Notes: generated by a model not told the origin, from the sequence alone. DNA of 12,193 bases from Paracoccaceae bacterium (GCA_007134405.1 SLKW01000244.1:1-12193); one strand, 5' to 3'. Shown: positions 1 to 8,182, counted from the stretch's first letter. Numbers and translations: made by a program.

Positions 1-2
1 GG

Positions 3-29
3 GCGCCGCGCCCCTGCGGGGCGCGGCGC
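3..29. terminator. Perfect 12-bp GC hairpin, candidate terminator at the window edge
   Basis: Positions 3-14 are the exact reverse complement of 18-29, leaving a 3-base loop (TGC). The stem is all G and C and would be very stable. It lies 115 bp past the stop codon of the FtsX-type permease on the minus strand, so it could end that transcript, or serve as a two-way terminator if the unseen gene to the left is convergent. No T-tract is visible: on the minus strand the run would have to start beyond position 1, and on the plus strand the next bases are GC-rich. The hairpin is certain; its role as a terminator is inferred. Confidence 0.5.
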
Positions 30-75
30 GGGGCGCTGTTCAGCCGTTGCGCTGTGCCGCCGGCCAGCGTACGCA

Positions 76-118
76 ACGTCATGACGTGATACCGACGTCA
101 TACCGACGCGATACCGAC
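76..118. repeat. 12-bp palindrome plus three 11-bp direct repeats (putative operator array)
   Basis: Positions 76-87 read ACGTCATGACGT, a perfect palindrome. Overlapping its end are three tandem 11-bp units: GTGATACCGAC (86-96), GTCATACCGAC (97-107) and GCGATACCGAC (108-118). The core ATACCGAC is identical in all three and recurs at exactly 11-bp spacing, about one helical turn, so the copies face the same side of the DNA. Direct repeats with 11-bp spacing are typical of sites for OmpR/PhoB-type response regulators, but no regulator is encoded here. The array sits between the permease stop codon and the edge hairpin; which gene it would control is not visible. Confidence 0.6.
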
Positions 119-143
119 GTGGCGCGGTGTCCCGAAAAGCGGC

Positions 144-2543
144 TCAGCGCTCCTGCACGAAAACCCGGATCAGGTCGGCTGGCGCGCTGCGCGCCAGCTT
201 CAGCGCCGGCAGCGCGCAGGCGGCGAGCGCGGCCAGAAGCGCCCAGAACCCGAGCGTCAGCCAGTCGCCCGGAAAGAGCTGCAGCGGCAACCGCCAGCCA
301 AAGGCCTGCACGTTGATCACCGCCAGCAAGACCTGCGCCAGCGCCAGCCCCACCGGCAGCGCCAGTACCGCCGTCAGCGCGGCCAGCACCATGCCCCGCC
401 CGAGGTCCAGCGCCGCCAGCCGCGCCCGCGTCAGCCCCAATGCCCACAGGGGCGCCAGCTGCGCCATGCGCATCCCCGACAGCGTGACGAGGCTCGCAAA
501 CAGCGCCAGCGCCGCGACCGACAGCGTCAGAATGTTGAGCGCCCGCGTCACCACGAAGGTCCGCTCGAAGATCTGCAGCGACACCGCCTTGGCCTGGGCC
601 TGATCGCTCATCATCGTGGCGGGCAGGCCGAGCCGATCCTGAAGCTGGGCCATCATGGCGGGCACCTCGTCGGGGTCCATCCGCACCGCGTGGCTCAGCC
701 GCGGGGCGCGCGGGAAGGCGGCAAGAAAGGCGTCGATCCCCAGCATCACCTGCGCATTGGGGTTGCCGTAATCGGAATAGACCCCGGCCACATCGAACCG
801 CCCCGCCCCGGGCAGAACGACCGCGTCGCCCGGCCAGAGATCGGCGCTCCGCGCAAGTTGCTCGTTGATCATCACCCCCTCGCCCGCCGCCAGCCGGTCC
901 CAGGGATTGGGTCCCTCGGCGATCAGCGGCCAGTGGTCGCGGAAGGTGGCGTGATCCTTGGTCCCGTAGATGCGCGCGGGCCGTCCGGCGACCGTGGCCT
1001 CGGCGTACCAGACGGGCAATATTGCGTCGCTGCGCGGCTCGAGGAAGGCGCGCAGCTCCTCGCCCTCGGCCTCGGTGCGGGCGGTGACGTAGAGTTCGGC
1101 CGCCAGCCGCTGGTCGAGCCAGCCGATGAAGGTGGCGCGAAAGCTCGACACCATCGTGCCGACGCCGATATTGGCCGCAAGCGCCAGCATCAGCGCCATC
1201 AGAGCCAGTGAAAGGCGCGGCAGGTTCTGCCGGCTGTCAGCCCAGAACCAGTGCGCGACCGGCCCGCGCGCAAGCCGCTCGCCCAGCGACAGGAGGGCCG
1301 CCAGGACCAGCGGCACGGCCAGCGCCGCCGAAAGCAGAAGCGCCGCAAGCAGGACGAACCCCGCAACCAGCCCCTCGCCGCGGAAGGTCAGGGTCAGCGC
1401 CACGAGCGCCAGCGCGACCGCCCCCGCCCCCTGCAGCCGCATCGCCCGGCCCGAGGCGCGCGCCCAGGCCCGCGGTTGCGCCGGGGCGAGAATCGGCAGG
1501 CGGGCGAGCTGCGCGAGGCTCTGCCCGCCCGCGACCAGGACGCCCGCCATCGCCATCGCCAGCCCCGCCGCCGCCCATTCCGGCCGGAACGCCAGCGCGC
1601 CCGGCACCGGCGCGCCGTAGAGCCCGCGCAAGGTCGCCGCGACGTCGGGTAAAAGCGCGCCGGCCACGAGGTAGCCCAGGACCAGCCCGGCGCTGCCCGC
1701 CAGCAGCCCGAAAAGCAACATCTCGGCGGCGAGCAGCGCCATCAGGCGCCTGAGCGGCAGGCCGAGCGCGCGCAGGGTGCGGAAGACGGGTCGGCGCTGC
1801 TCGAACGCGAGGCCGACGGCGGCGTGGACGATGAAGAGGCCGACGGCGAAGGAAAGAAGCCCGAAGGCCGTCAGGTTCAGATGGAAGCTGTCGGTCAGCG
1901 CGGCGAGGTCGGTCTCCTCGCCCGGATCGACGCGTTGCAGATGCGGCACCAGTTCGGCCAGCGGCGGGACGAAGCGGGGCTGGCCGGGCAGGATGGTGAG
2001 GCGGCTGATCTGCCCGCCGAGGCCGAGATGCGCCTGCGCGATGGCGATATCGACCAGCACCTGCCCCACCGGGACCTCGGGCGCGGCGATCAGCGGAAAG
2101 GGGGCCTCGCCTACCTCGCGGATCGTTTCAGGCGCGGCGAAGCCCAGGCCCGGCGGGACGAGGAAGGCGGCGGGGTCGGCCTCGGGCAGGTCGGTCGCGG
2201 CGGGACCGGCGGGGGCGGTGAGAGGGTCGATGCCCAGAAGGGTGACGCGGGTCGCGCCCAGATCCGCGCGCCCCTCCACGATGGGCGAGACCCGCCAGCC
2301 GGCGCGGCGCAGGGCGATGTAGTCGGCGGGGTCGATCAGGCCCGCCGGGGCTTCCAGCCGCGAAAGCTCCGCCTCGCCCAGAAGCGCGCCGGCACGGTCG
2401 TAGGCGGCGCGGGCCTCGGCGTTCAGCGCCTGAACGCCGGACCAGAGCGCGGTGGCGAGCGCGAGCCCGGCGAGCAGCATGGCGAGCTGCACCGGATGCC
2501 GCCGCCAGTGGCCGAGGAGCGCCGAGAGCGCGGCGGCGGTCAT
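144..2543 (-). CDS. ABC transporter permease, two FtsX-type domains (799 aa)
   Basis: Inner-membrane permease of the FtsX/MacB superfamily. It has one N-terminal membrane helix (about residues 17-36), a large periplasmic loop, and a first FtsX core of membrane helices at about 225-345. A central helical block (about 370-465) follows, then a second periplasmic domain, and a C-terminal FtsX core at about 675-790. This duplicated layout and length resemble the YbbP type (about 800 aa) and the AttF/AttG-type permeases, in which a single large permease pairs with one LolD-like ATPase. Such systems use ATP hydrolysis to move lipids, lipoproteins or other hydrophobic compounds out of the membrane rather than as classic importers. 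The start overlaps the stop of the upstream ATPase by 4 bp (ATGA), so the two are translationally coupled. The substrate cannot be told from the sequence. No thioesterase (TesA-like) or lipocalin/AttH-like partner is visible within the window. Confidence 0.92.
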   Translation of the reverse strand: MTAAALSALLGHWRRHPVQLAMLLAGLALATALWSGVQALNAEARAAYDRAGALLGEAELSRLEAPAGLIDPADYIALRRAGWRVSPIVEGRADLGATRVTLLGIDPLTAPAGPAATDLPEADPAAFLVPPGLGFAAPETIREVGEAPFPLIAAPEVPVGQVLVDIAIAQAHLGLGGQISRLTILPGQPRFVPPLAELVPHLQRVDPGEETDLAALTDSFHLNLTAFGLLSFAVGLFIVHAAVGLAFEQRRPVFRTLRALGLPLRRLMALLAAEMLLFGLLAGSAGLVLGYLVAGALLPDVAATLRGLYGAPVPGALAFRPEWAAAGLAMAMAGVLVAGGQSLAQLARLPILAPAQPRAWARASGRAMRLQGAGAVALALVALTLTFRGEGLVAGFVLLAALLLSAALAVPLVLAALLSLGERLARGPVAHWFWADSRQNLPRLSLALMALMLALAANIGVGTMVSSFRATFIGWLDQRLAAELYVTARTEAEGEELRAFLEPRSDAILPVWYAEATVAGRPARIYGTKDHATFRDHWPLIAEGPNPWDRLAAGEGVMINEQLARSADLWPGDAVVLPGAGRFDVAGVYSDYGNPNAQVMLGIDAFLAAFPRAPRLSHAVRMDPDEVPAMMAQLQDRLGLPATMMSDQAQAKAVSLQIFERTFVVTRALNILTLSVAALALFASLVTLSGMRMAQLAPLWALGLTRARLAALDLGRGMVLAALTAVLALPVGLALAQVLLAVINVQAFGWRLPLQLFPGDWLTLGFWALLAALAACALPALKLARSAPADLIRVFVQER

Positions 2544-3250
2544 GCCGGGGCCACGCGGCCGGACTGGAGGTGGAGGCGGCCGTCGCAGCGCGCGGCGAGG
2601 CGCTGGGAGTGGGTGACGAGGAGAAGCGCGGCGCCGGCGTCGCGGCAGGCTTCGAGCAGGAGGTCGAGGACGGCGTCGCCGGTTGCCTCGTCAAGGTTGC
2701 CGGTGGGTTCGTCGGCGAGGACCACGGCGGGGCGCGCGGCGAGGCAGCGGCCGATGGCGACGCGCTGCTGCTGGCCGCCCGAAAGCTCCTCGGGGTAGCG
2801 GTTCAGCAGCGCCGCAAGTCCCAGGCGTTCGGCGAGGGCGGCGATCCGGGCGGGGTCGTGGTGGCCGGCGAGGCGCGCCTGGAACGAAAGGTTGCGGTCC
2901 ACGTCCAGCGAGGGGATCAGGTTGAACTGCTGGAAGACCAGCCCCAGCGTGCCGCGGCGCAGGGCGGCGCTTTCGGCCTCGGACAGGCGGGCGATGTCGT
3001 GGCCCTGGACGAGGACCGCGCCGTCGTCGGCGGGCTCGAGCCCGGCGCAGATGTGCAGGAGGGTGCTTTTTCCGCTGCCGGATTCGCCCGTCAGGGCCAG
3101 CGACTGGCCGGGCGTGAGGGTGAAGGACACGCCGCGCAGGACCTCGACCGGGCCCTCGCCGGTGCGGAAACGCTTGACCAGGTCGCGGGTTTCGAGCGCG
3201 GCGCGGGCGGCGACTTCGGAGCCGGTGGGGGGCGGGGAGGGACGAGTCAT
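2540..3250 (-). CDS. ABC transporter ATP-binding protein, LolD/YbbA/MacB type (236 aa)
   Basis: Cytoplasmic nucleotide-binding subunit that powers the FtsX-type permease encoded next to it. All ABC motifs are present: Walker [10 protein letters not shown] at 55-63, Q-loop glutamine at 107-108, signature LSGGQ at 156-160, Walker B VVLADE at 176-181 with catalytic Glu181, D-loop NLD at 185-187 and switch His214. The stretches [14 protein letters not shown] and EPTGNLD are typical of the LolD/MacB/YbbA branch. Length matches the family (about 225-240 aa). The first 18 residues are Pro/Ala-rich and poorly conserved. The ATG at 3250 has no clear Shine-Dalgarno sequence, but a -10-like TAGAAT ends 6 bp upstream, so the mRNA may be leaderless. 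An internal start slightly downstream is possible. Confidence 0.95.
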   Translation of the reverse strand: MTRPSPPPTGSEVAARAALETRDLVKRFRTGEGPVEVLRGVSFTLTPGQSLALTGESGSGKSTLLHICAGLEPADDGAVLVQGHDIARLSEAESAALRRGTLGLVFQQFNLIPSLDVDRNLSFQARLAGHHDPARIAALAERLGLAALLNRYPEELSGGQQQRVAIGRCLAARPAVVLADEPTGNLDEATGDAVLDLLLEACRDAGAALLLVTHSQRLAARCDGRLHLQSGRVAPA

Positions 3251-3256
3251 GGGTCT

Positions 3257-3289
3257 ATTCTAGCGTGCGGGCGGGTGGTGCACAGCACC
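3257..3289 (-). promoter_or_regulatory. Putative promoter and palindromic operator of the ABC transporter pair
   Basis: On the minus strand TAGAAT (3262 to 3257) matches the -10 consensus at five of six positions and ends only 6 bp before the ATG at 3250, so transcription could begin at or very near the start codon. No good -35 is seen. Instead, the -35 position is covered by a 13-bp palindrome with 5-bp arms, GGTGC-ACA-GCACC (3277-3289). A weak -35 overlapped by a palindrome would suit either an activator or a repressor site. The elements are visible; the function is inferred. Confidence 0.35.
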
Positions 3290-3540
3290 TGCGTTGCCGA
3301 GCGCCGGGGGCCGCGCGATGGGGCGGGGCGTCCGCTGGCGGACCGACTGGCCGTCGCGGCGATTCTGGGTCGCAAGATTGCGCGTTCGGCGATGAAAGTG
3401 AAAAGAATCGACAAGAAAACCGCAGAATATGAAAAGAAAAGGCAATTTTGGAGTGCCGGACTTTTTGACATGCCTTGTGGTGGAGTGTGACCGAAACCAC
3501 CAGATATCGTGGGTGTCCGCGGGAATTGCGGCGTTTCTTC

Positions 3541-3573
3541 GCGCCGGGCCGGGCAAACGGGCGTGTCCGGCGC
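3541..3573 (-). terminator. Hairpin downstream of the antiporter operon
   Basis: GCGCCGG (3541-3547) and CCGGCGC (3567-3573) form a 7-bp perfect stem with a 19-base GC-rich loop, 33 bp past the stop codon of the last antiporter gene on the minus strand. No T-run follows on that strand, so it is a weak candidate for intrinsic termination; it could instead protect the mRNA 3' end or act together with Rho. Confidence 0.3.
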
Positions 3574-3606
3574 GTTCAGGAGCGCAGCCGGGACGCCGCG
3601 GGACCC

Positions 3607-5256
3607 TCAGAAATCGACAAGAAGAATTGCCAGCAGAAGGACGCCCGCGACCAGAAGGCCGCCCGCCGCCGACCAGCGCCGCAGCGCCATCTCGGGCGTG
3701 CGCGCACGGATGAGCAGGCGCACGAACTTGCGGCCGAGCGCGGTGGGCAGGACGACCACCGGACGGCGCGGCGCGTGCAGCCGGGCCCGGGGCCGGGAAA
3801 CCGTCAGCAGATCGCCCGGCGGAAGCTCGGGCGCCGGGCGGCGGATGACCAGTGCGGCCAGCGCAAGCCCGGCAAGCACCGGCCAGGCGGCGTCGAACAT
3901 GACGCTGGCGCGCAGCGGGTAGCCCGCGGGCAGGTCCGTCGCCCCGGACCACAGGACCCACGGCGCAAGCATCGCCGCAAGGGCCAGGAGCGCCGCGCCT
4001 GCCGCCAGCGCCGCCCAGTTCTGCCCCGGCGTGGGTTTGCGCTCGACCGCCAGCCGATGCAGGAACCAGGCTAGGATCAGCGTCGTCGTCGCGCCGCTGA
4101 GGGTCACGGCGAAGGTGGCGGCGGGGGCGAGGCCGTCCTTGGCGGCGGCCTTGACCAGCGCCCCGCCGGTCAGCGGCAGGCCGGCGACCGAGAGGGCCAC
4201 CGCGCCGGCCAGCACCAGCGTCGCCCGCCGCTCGCGCGGGGTGGACGCCGCCACCGCGACGCCGACCAGAAGGAAGAGCGCGCCCTTGGCCATACCGTGA
4301 TGCAGCGCGTAGAAGGCCGCCGCCTGCCCGGCGCCCACGCCAGCCCCGACCAGCAGCAGCATGAGCCCCATCTGGCTGACGGTGGAATAGGCGAGCACCG
4401 CCTTGGGGTTGCGCTGCGTCAGCCCCCAGAGCGCGGCGGCGAAGGCGCCGAGCAGACCGAGCCCCATCAGCACCGCGCCCCAGTCGGTCCCGGCGGGAAG
4501 AAAGAGCAGCAGGCCGATCAGCCCGGCCTTCACGATCGCGCCCGACAGCACCGCCGAGCCGGGCACGGGCGCGACCGGATGCGCCAGCGGCAGCCAGACA
4601 TGCAGCGGCACCAGGCCCGCCTTGATGCCGAACCCCGCGACCAGAAGCGCCACGGCGAGCCCGCCCAGCGGTGCCTGGCCCAACGACTCGCGCACGGCGG
4701 CGATCTGCAGGCTGTCGGCCGCCTGCGCGCCGATCAGGAGGCCGGCGAGCAGAAGCGTCTCGCCCGCGACGGCAAGGGTGATGTAGACCCGGCCCGCGGC
4801 GAGCGCGCTTTCGGTGCGGTCGTGCACGACGAGGAACCAGGCGGCGAGCGAGACGGCGGCGAAGGCCACGTAGAAGGTGACGACGTCGGCGGCGAGGAAG
4901 ACGCCCAGATTGCCCGCCAGCGTCAGGCACCAGAAGCCCACGAGGATCCCGGCGCGCCAGCTGCGTTCGAGCGTGCGCGCCGCGTGCCAGCCCGCGGCCG
5001 TCCAGACCGCCGCCGTCATCCCCAGAAGCAGCGCGCCGCCCGGCACGGCCTCGAGCTCGACGCCCAGGATGAGGTGCGGCAGTTCGGTCGCGCCCGGCGC
5101 GCCGAAAAGCGCGAAGACGAGCGCGGGCAGGGGCGCCAGCGGCAGGACCCAGGGCGCCTGGACGCGCCAGGCCGGGACCACCGGCGCGAGGCCCAGGAGC
5201 AACGGCCAGACGAGCACCGCGAAGGGCCAGACCGAGCCTGTCAGCAGCGCGCTCAT
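3607..5256 (-). CDS. Third antiporter-type (MrpD/NuoL-like) subunit, D3, lacking the TM5 glutamate (549 aa)
   Basis: Polytopic inner-membrane protein of the proton_antipo_M family, shared by Mrp antiporters and complex I subunits NuoL/M/N. The TM7 motif around Lys212 (IKAGLVPLHVWLP) is intact, as are TM8 Lys243, a TM10 HHGMAK stretch (Lys324) and TM12 lysines 369 and 373. In TM5, however, the position equivalent to the key glutamate is Ala133 (FYVAFAAVSLAAW, against LYVGLELLSLAAV in D1), with no nearby acidic substitute in that helix. After the last core helix (about 454-471) comes a basic stretch rich in Arg and Pro (about 472-528) and a final membrane helix (530-547). This is reminiscent of the NuoL/MrpA lateral helix plus extra helix, but that match is inferred. 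The ATG overlaps the D2 stop codon (ATGA). It may be the counterpart of the MrpA N-terminal antiporter domain. Confidence 0.9.
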   Translation of the reverse strand: MSALLTGSVWPFAVLVWPLLLGLAPVVPAWRVQAPWVLPLAPLPALVFALFGAPGATELPHLILGVELEAVPGGALLLGMTAAVWTAAGWHAARTLERSWRAGILVGFWCLTLAGNLGVFLAADVVTFYVAFAAVSLAAWFLVVHDRTESALAAGRVYITLAVAGETLLLAGLLIGAQAADSLQIAAVRESLGQAPLGGLAVALLVAGFGIKAGLVPLHVWLPLAHPVAPVPGSAVLSGAIVKAGLIGLLLFLPAGTDWGAVLMGLGLLGAFAAALWGLTQRNPKAVLAYSTVSQMGLMLLLVGAGVGAGQAAAFYALHHGMAKGALFLLVGVAVAASTPRERRATLVLAGAVALSVAGLPLTGGALVKAAAKDGLAPAATFAVTLSGATTTLILAWFLHRLAVERKPTPGQNWAALAAGAALLALAAMLAPWVLWSGATDLPAGYPLRASVMFDAAWPVLAGLALAALVIRRPAPELPPGDLLTVSRPRARLHAPRRPVVVLPTALGRKFVRLLIRARTPEMALRRWSAAGGLLVAGVLLLAILLVDF

Positions 5257-6716
5257 GGCGCGTATCCCCGCAGGACGATCAGGTTGGCCCAGCCGAGCGG
5301 GCTGATGGCGCTGGCCGCGAGGATGCCCACGCCCAGCGAGCCCGCGGCGGTGACGACGGCGGGTGCGACGAGCGCCGGCGCACGTTCGTCACCCGAGGCA
5401 TCCTCGGCCGGAGGCAGGAACCAGAGCCGGTAGAGAAGCGGCAGGAAATAGGCGGCGTTCAGAAGCGTCGAGGCGGCGAGCACGGCCAGAACCCAGGGCG
5501 CGCCCGCCTCGATCCCGCCGAGCCCGAGGTAGAACTTGCTGACGAAGCCCGCGAGCGGCGGCAGTCCGACCATGCCCATCGCGCCGAGCGAGAAACAGGT
5601 CGAGGTCCAGGGCATGCGCGCGCCGAGCCCGTTCAGCCCGTCGATCCGCTTGATGCCGGCGCGTTCGTCGTAGATGCCGGCGCAGAAGAAGAGCGTGATC
5701 TTCATCAGCCCCTGATGCACCAGGTGCACCAGCCCCCCGATCATCGCATAGGGCCCGGCGAGCGCCGCGCCGAGGACGATATAGCTGACCTGGCTGACGG
5801 TGGAAAAGGCCAGGCGCTTCTTGATCTCGTCCTGCTGCAGCGCGCGGATCGAGCCCCAGAGGATGGTCAGCGAGGCAAGCGCGGCGAGGGGGACGCCGAC
5901 GCCGAGGTCGACCACGGTGCCGGCGCCGAAGACGTCGTAGACGACGCGGATGACGCCGAAGGCGCCGGCCTTGACCACCGCCACCGCGTGCAGAAGCGCC
6001 GAGACCGGCGCCGGGGCGGCCATGGCGGCGGGCAGCCAGCCGTGCAGCGGCACCAGCGCCGCCTTGACGCCGACGCCGATGATGAAGAGGGCGAAGATGG
6101 CGCGCTGGCTCCAGGGGTCGATGCCGCCGAGGTCCGGCGGGTCGGTGAAGAGGACAGGGCCGGTGGTGCTTTCGAGCCAGATGATCGCCCAAAGCAGCGC
6201 CGCGCTGCCCGGCAGGGCGAAGAGCAGGTAGGACCGCGCGGCATCGAGCGAGGCGCGGTTCTGCTTGTGCGCGACCAGCGGCCAGGTGCTGAGCGTCAGC
6301 ATCTCGAAGAAGAGGAAGAACGAGATCAGCGAGCCCGAGAGCGCCAGCCCGGTGGTGGCGGCGACGCAGAGCGAGAAGAAGCCGAAGAAGCGCGAGAGCT
6401 CGGCCTTGTCGCCGAAATAGGCGATGGCGTAGATCGTCGTCAGCAGCCAGAGCGTGGCCGAGAGCGAGACGAAGAGAAGCGCGATCTCGTCCACGCGCAG
6501 GAGCAAAACCAGGCCGGGGGCGAGCGGCAGCGCCGCCTCGTAGATCGCGCCGCCGGCGACGGCGACGAGCATCGCCACGATCAGCGCCAGCTTCAGCACC
6601 GCGCTGCCCAGGTTCAGGGCGTTGCGCAGCAGGTGGCTTTCCTGCGGCAGGAAGAAGGTGACGATCGCGGGCACGAGCGAGGTCATCAGGATGAGGACGG
6701 GCAGGGCGGCGGTCAC
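5253..6716 (-). CDS. Second antiporter-type (MrpD/NuoM/N-like) subunit, D2 (487 aa, GTG start)
   Basis: Membrane subunit of the Mrp/complex I antiporter family, about 14 helices. All expected ion-path residues are present: TM5 Glu138 (FFEMLTLSTW), TM7 Lys218 (VKAALVPLHGWLP), TM8 Lys249, TM10 Lys339 (HQGLMKITLFF) and TM12 Lys394 (FVSKFYLG). It should therefore be able to relay protons or cations. The start is taken as GTG at 6716, which overlaps the D1 stop codon (GTGA) and is preceded by a strong GAGGAGG ribosome site 6 to 12 bases upstream. The next ATG, at 6686, lacks this and would remove ten residues. The frame stays open further upstream to about 8258, but that part is out-of-frame reading of D1. 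It overlaps D3 by 4 bp at its 3' end. Confidence 0.93.
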   Translation of the reverse strand: MTAALPVLILMTSLVPAIVTFFLPQESHLLRNALNLGSAVLKLALIVAMLVAVAGGAIYEAALPLAPGLVLLLRVDEIALLFVSLSATLWLLTTIYAIAYFGDKAELSRFFGFFSLCVAATTGLALSGSLISFFLFFEMLTLSTWPLVAHKQNRASLDAARSYLLFALPGSAALLWAIIWLESTTGPVLFTDPPDLGGIDPWSQRAIFALFIIGVGVKAALVPLHGWLPAAMAAPAPVSALLHAVAVVKAGAFGVIRVVYDVFGAGTVVDLGVGVPLAALASLTILWGSIRALQQDEIKKRLAFSTVSQVSYIVLGAALAGPYAMIGGLVHLVHQGLMKITLFFCAGIYDERAGIKRIDGLNGLGARMPWTSTCFSLGAMGMVGLPPLAGFVSKFYLGLGGIEAGAPWVLAVLAASTLLNAAYFLPLLYRLWFLPPAEDASGDERAPALVAPAVVTAAGSLGVGILAASAISPLGWANLIVLRGYAP

Positions 6717-8182
6717 AGCCCCTCCTCGGCCGCGTCGGGGCGGCCGATCTGCATGAACTCGAAGGGCGGGGCCGAGAAGACGCCCAGAAGGATCGAGGCG
6801 CCGGCCAGCACCAGCGGCACCGCCTGCGCTGCGCGGGTGACCGGGCGCGGGGCGATGAGGCTTTCGCGTGCGAAGAGGACGGCCATGGGGCGATAGAGAT
6901 AGGCCGCCGCCAGAAGCCCGCCCAGCGCCATCACCAGCGCCCAGTACCATTGCCCGGCGGCGAAGGCGGCGGTCATCATCAGGTATTTCGCCGTGAACCC
7001 GCCCGAGGGCGGCAGGCCCATCAGGGTGACGGCGGCAAGCGCGAAGGCAAAGGCGGTCATCGGCATCGTGCGCGCCAGCCCGCGCAGATCGCCCAGCCGG
7101 TCGCTGCCCACCGCGGCGAGGTAGAGCCCGGCCGAGAGGAACATCGCGGCCTTGGCCAGCGCGTGGCTGAGGACCTGGAACATCGCCCCCGTCCACGCGC
7201 CCGCCGCCCAGGGCTGCGCCGCGCCGTCGCCGCCGGCGATGGGGAAGACCAGCAGCAGGTAGCCCAGCTGCGCCACCGTCGAATAGGCGACGATCATCTT
7301 CAGCCGCGCCTGCGCCATCGCCTGCAGGCTGCCCCAGATCACCGCCCCCGCGCCCAGACCCGCGAGCAGCATCAGCGCGGCGAACCCGGCCCGGTCGGGC
7401 ATCGCCTCGAACCAGAGCCGCAGGATGATCAGGAACGAGGCTTTCGGCACCAGCCCCGACAGAAGCGCCGAGGCGGGCGCCGGCGCGCCGGCGTGCGCCG
7501 GCGGCAGCCAGACATGGAAGGGAAAGATCGCCGTCTTGGCGAGCAGGCCCGCGGTCATCAGCGCCAGCGCCAGCCCGTCCGAGGGGGCGGCGTCGCGCGC
7601 AGCCAGAAGTCCGATATCGAGCGTGCCATGCGCGGCATAGGCCAGCACCACGCCGGCCAGGTAGAGAAGCGAGCCCGCGAGCGCGAAGATCATGTAGCGC
7701 ATCGCCGCGGCAAGCGCGGCTTCCTTGCCGCCGATGGCCACCAGCGCCACGGCCGCAAGGCTCAGGAGTTCGAGCCCGACATAGAGGTTGAAGAGATCGC
7801 GCGAGACGAAGACCGCGTTGAGCGCCGCCCAGAGGAGCAGCATCAACGGCCAGAAGCCGAAAGCGGCGCGCGCCCCCACGACGTCGGGCGCCATCATCTG
7901 CCGCGCGGCCAGCGCCACGCCGCCCATGACCGCCGCGCTCATGGCGATGAAGGCCGCGCCCAGTCCGTCGGCGGCGAGGCCGATGCCAAGCGGCGGCTCC
8001 CAGCCGCCGAGGATGACCCCCTGCACGCCGCGCCGCGCAACCGCCAGCAGAAGCCAGATTGTCGCCGCCACCGTCAGCGCCGTGGCGAGAAGCGCTGCGC
8101 GAACGCCGGCGCGCGGGGGCAGCGCCACCGCGGCCAGCGCGCCCAGTAGCGGCAGGGCAAGGACCGCGACGAGGGCGTTCAA
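6713..8182 (-). CDS. mrpD: First antiporter-type subunit, MrpD-like, D1 (489 aa, TTG start)
   Basis: The antiporter subunit directly after MrpC, the usual place of MrpD (MnhD); in archaeal hydrogenases the same place is held by MbhH. Predicted about 14 membrane helices. Conserved residues are all visible: TM5 Glu138 (LYVGLELLSL), TM7 Lys216 (LLAKTAIFPFHVWLP), TM8 Lys247 (LVPKASF), His340 and Lys344 in TM10 (LSHALAKAAMF) and TM12 Lys399 (GFTAKYLM). Length is normal for MrpD (about 490-500). The start is TTG at 8182, overlapping the mrpC stop codon as TTGA. A GAGGG ribosome site 6 bases upstream supports it, and no ATG or GTG lies in a better position. The last codons overlap the GTG of D2. It should carry part of the Na+(K+)/H+ exchange path. 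Confidence 0.94.
   Translation of the reverse strand: MNALVAVLALPLLGALAAVALPPRAGVRAALLATALTVAATIWLLLAVARRGVQGVILGGWEPPLGIGLAADGLGAAFIAMSAAVMGGVALAARQMMAPDVVGARAAFGFWPLMLLLWAALNAVFVSRDLFNLYVGLELLSLAAVALVAIGGKEAALAAAMRYMIFALAGSLLYLAGVVLAYAAHGTLDIGLLAARDAAPSDGLALALMTAGLLAKTAIFPFHVWLPPAHAGAPAPASALLSGLVPKASFLIILRLWFEAMPDRAGFAALMLLAGLGAGAVIWGSLQAMAQARLKMIVAYSTVAQLGYLLLVFPIAGGDGAAQPWAAGAWTGAMFQVLSHALAKAAMFLSAGLYLAAVGSDRLGDLRGLARTMPMTAFAFALAAVTLMGLPPSGGFTAKYLMMTAAFAAGQWYWALVMALGGLLAAAYLYRPMAVLFARESLIAPRPVTRAAQAVPLVLAGASILLGVFSAPPFEFMQIGRPDAAEEGL

Larger units (their letters stand above)
3251..3606. other. Intergenic region between the antiporter operon and the ABC pair
   Basis: These 356 bp contain no convincing gene. 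The ABC promoter and palindrome lie at 3257-3289. An AT-rich, strongly purine-biased island follows at about 3380-3470 on the plus strand, in sharp contrast to its roughly 70% GC surroundings. It holds a 32-codon plus-strand open frame (3392-3490) rich in Lys and Glu with no Shine-Dalgarno sequence, and an overlapping minus-strand frame with a hydrophobic N-terminus that also lacks a ribosome site. TGGTGG (3478-3483) and CCACCA (3497-3502) form a 6-bp inverted repeat. A GC hairpin at 3541-3573 lies behind the antiporter operon. Confidence 0.6.

Noticed and set aside
1..143. CRISPR array from the short repeats at 86-118
   Set aside because: The repeats are 11 bp with 3 variable bases and no spacers, far too short for CRISPR.
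3465..3493. TTGACA on the plus strand as a promoter
   Set aside because: A perfect -35, but no -10-like hexamer at 16-18 bp, and no plus-strand gene follows for over 8 kb.
3260..4930. 556-codon minus-strand open frame overlapping D3 and the intergenic region
   Set aside because: Out-of-frame reading of D3; Arg/Ala/Gly-rich low-complexity product, typical of shadow frames in GC-rich DNA.
4297..5433. Long plus-strand frames opposite the antiporter genes (also at 5715-6896, 6950-8149 and 8706-10385)
   Set aside because: Their products are Arg/Gln/His/Gly-rich with no domain pattern, as expected for antisense of hydrophobic coding sequence in GC-rich DNA.
3607..8182. NADH dehydrogenase (complex I) operon
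   Set aside because: The three antiporter subunits resemble NuoL/M/N, but they sit with MrpE, F, G, B and C, MrpC has the DPVPQAL form, and no NuoA, B, C, D, H, I or J homologue is present.
3607..8182. DAB-type inorganic carbon uptake system (DabA/DabB)
   Set aside because: DabB is of the same antiporter family, but no DabA (DUF2309) gene is present and the Mrp small subunits point to an antiporter.
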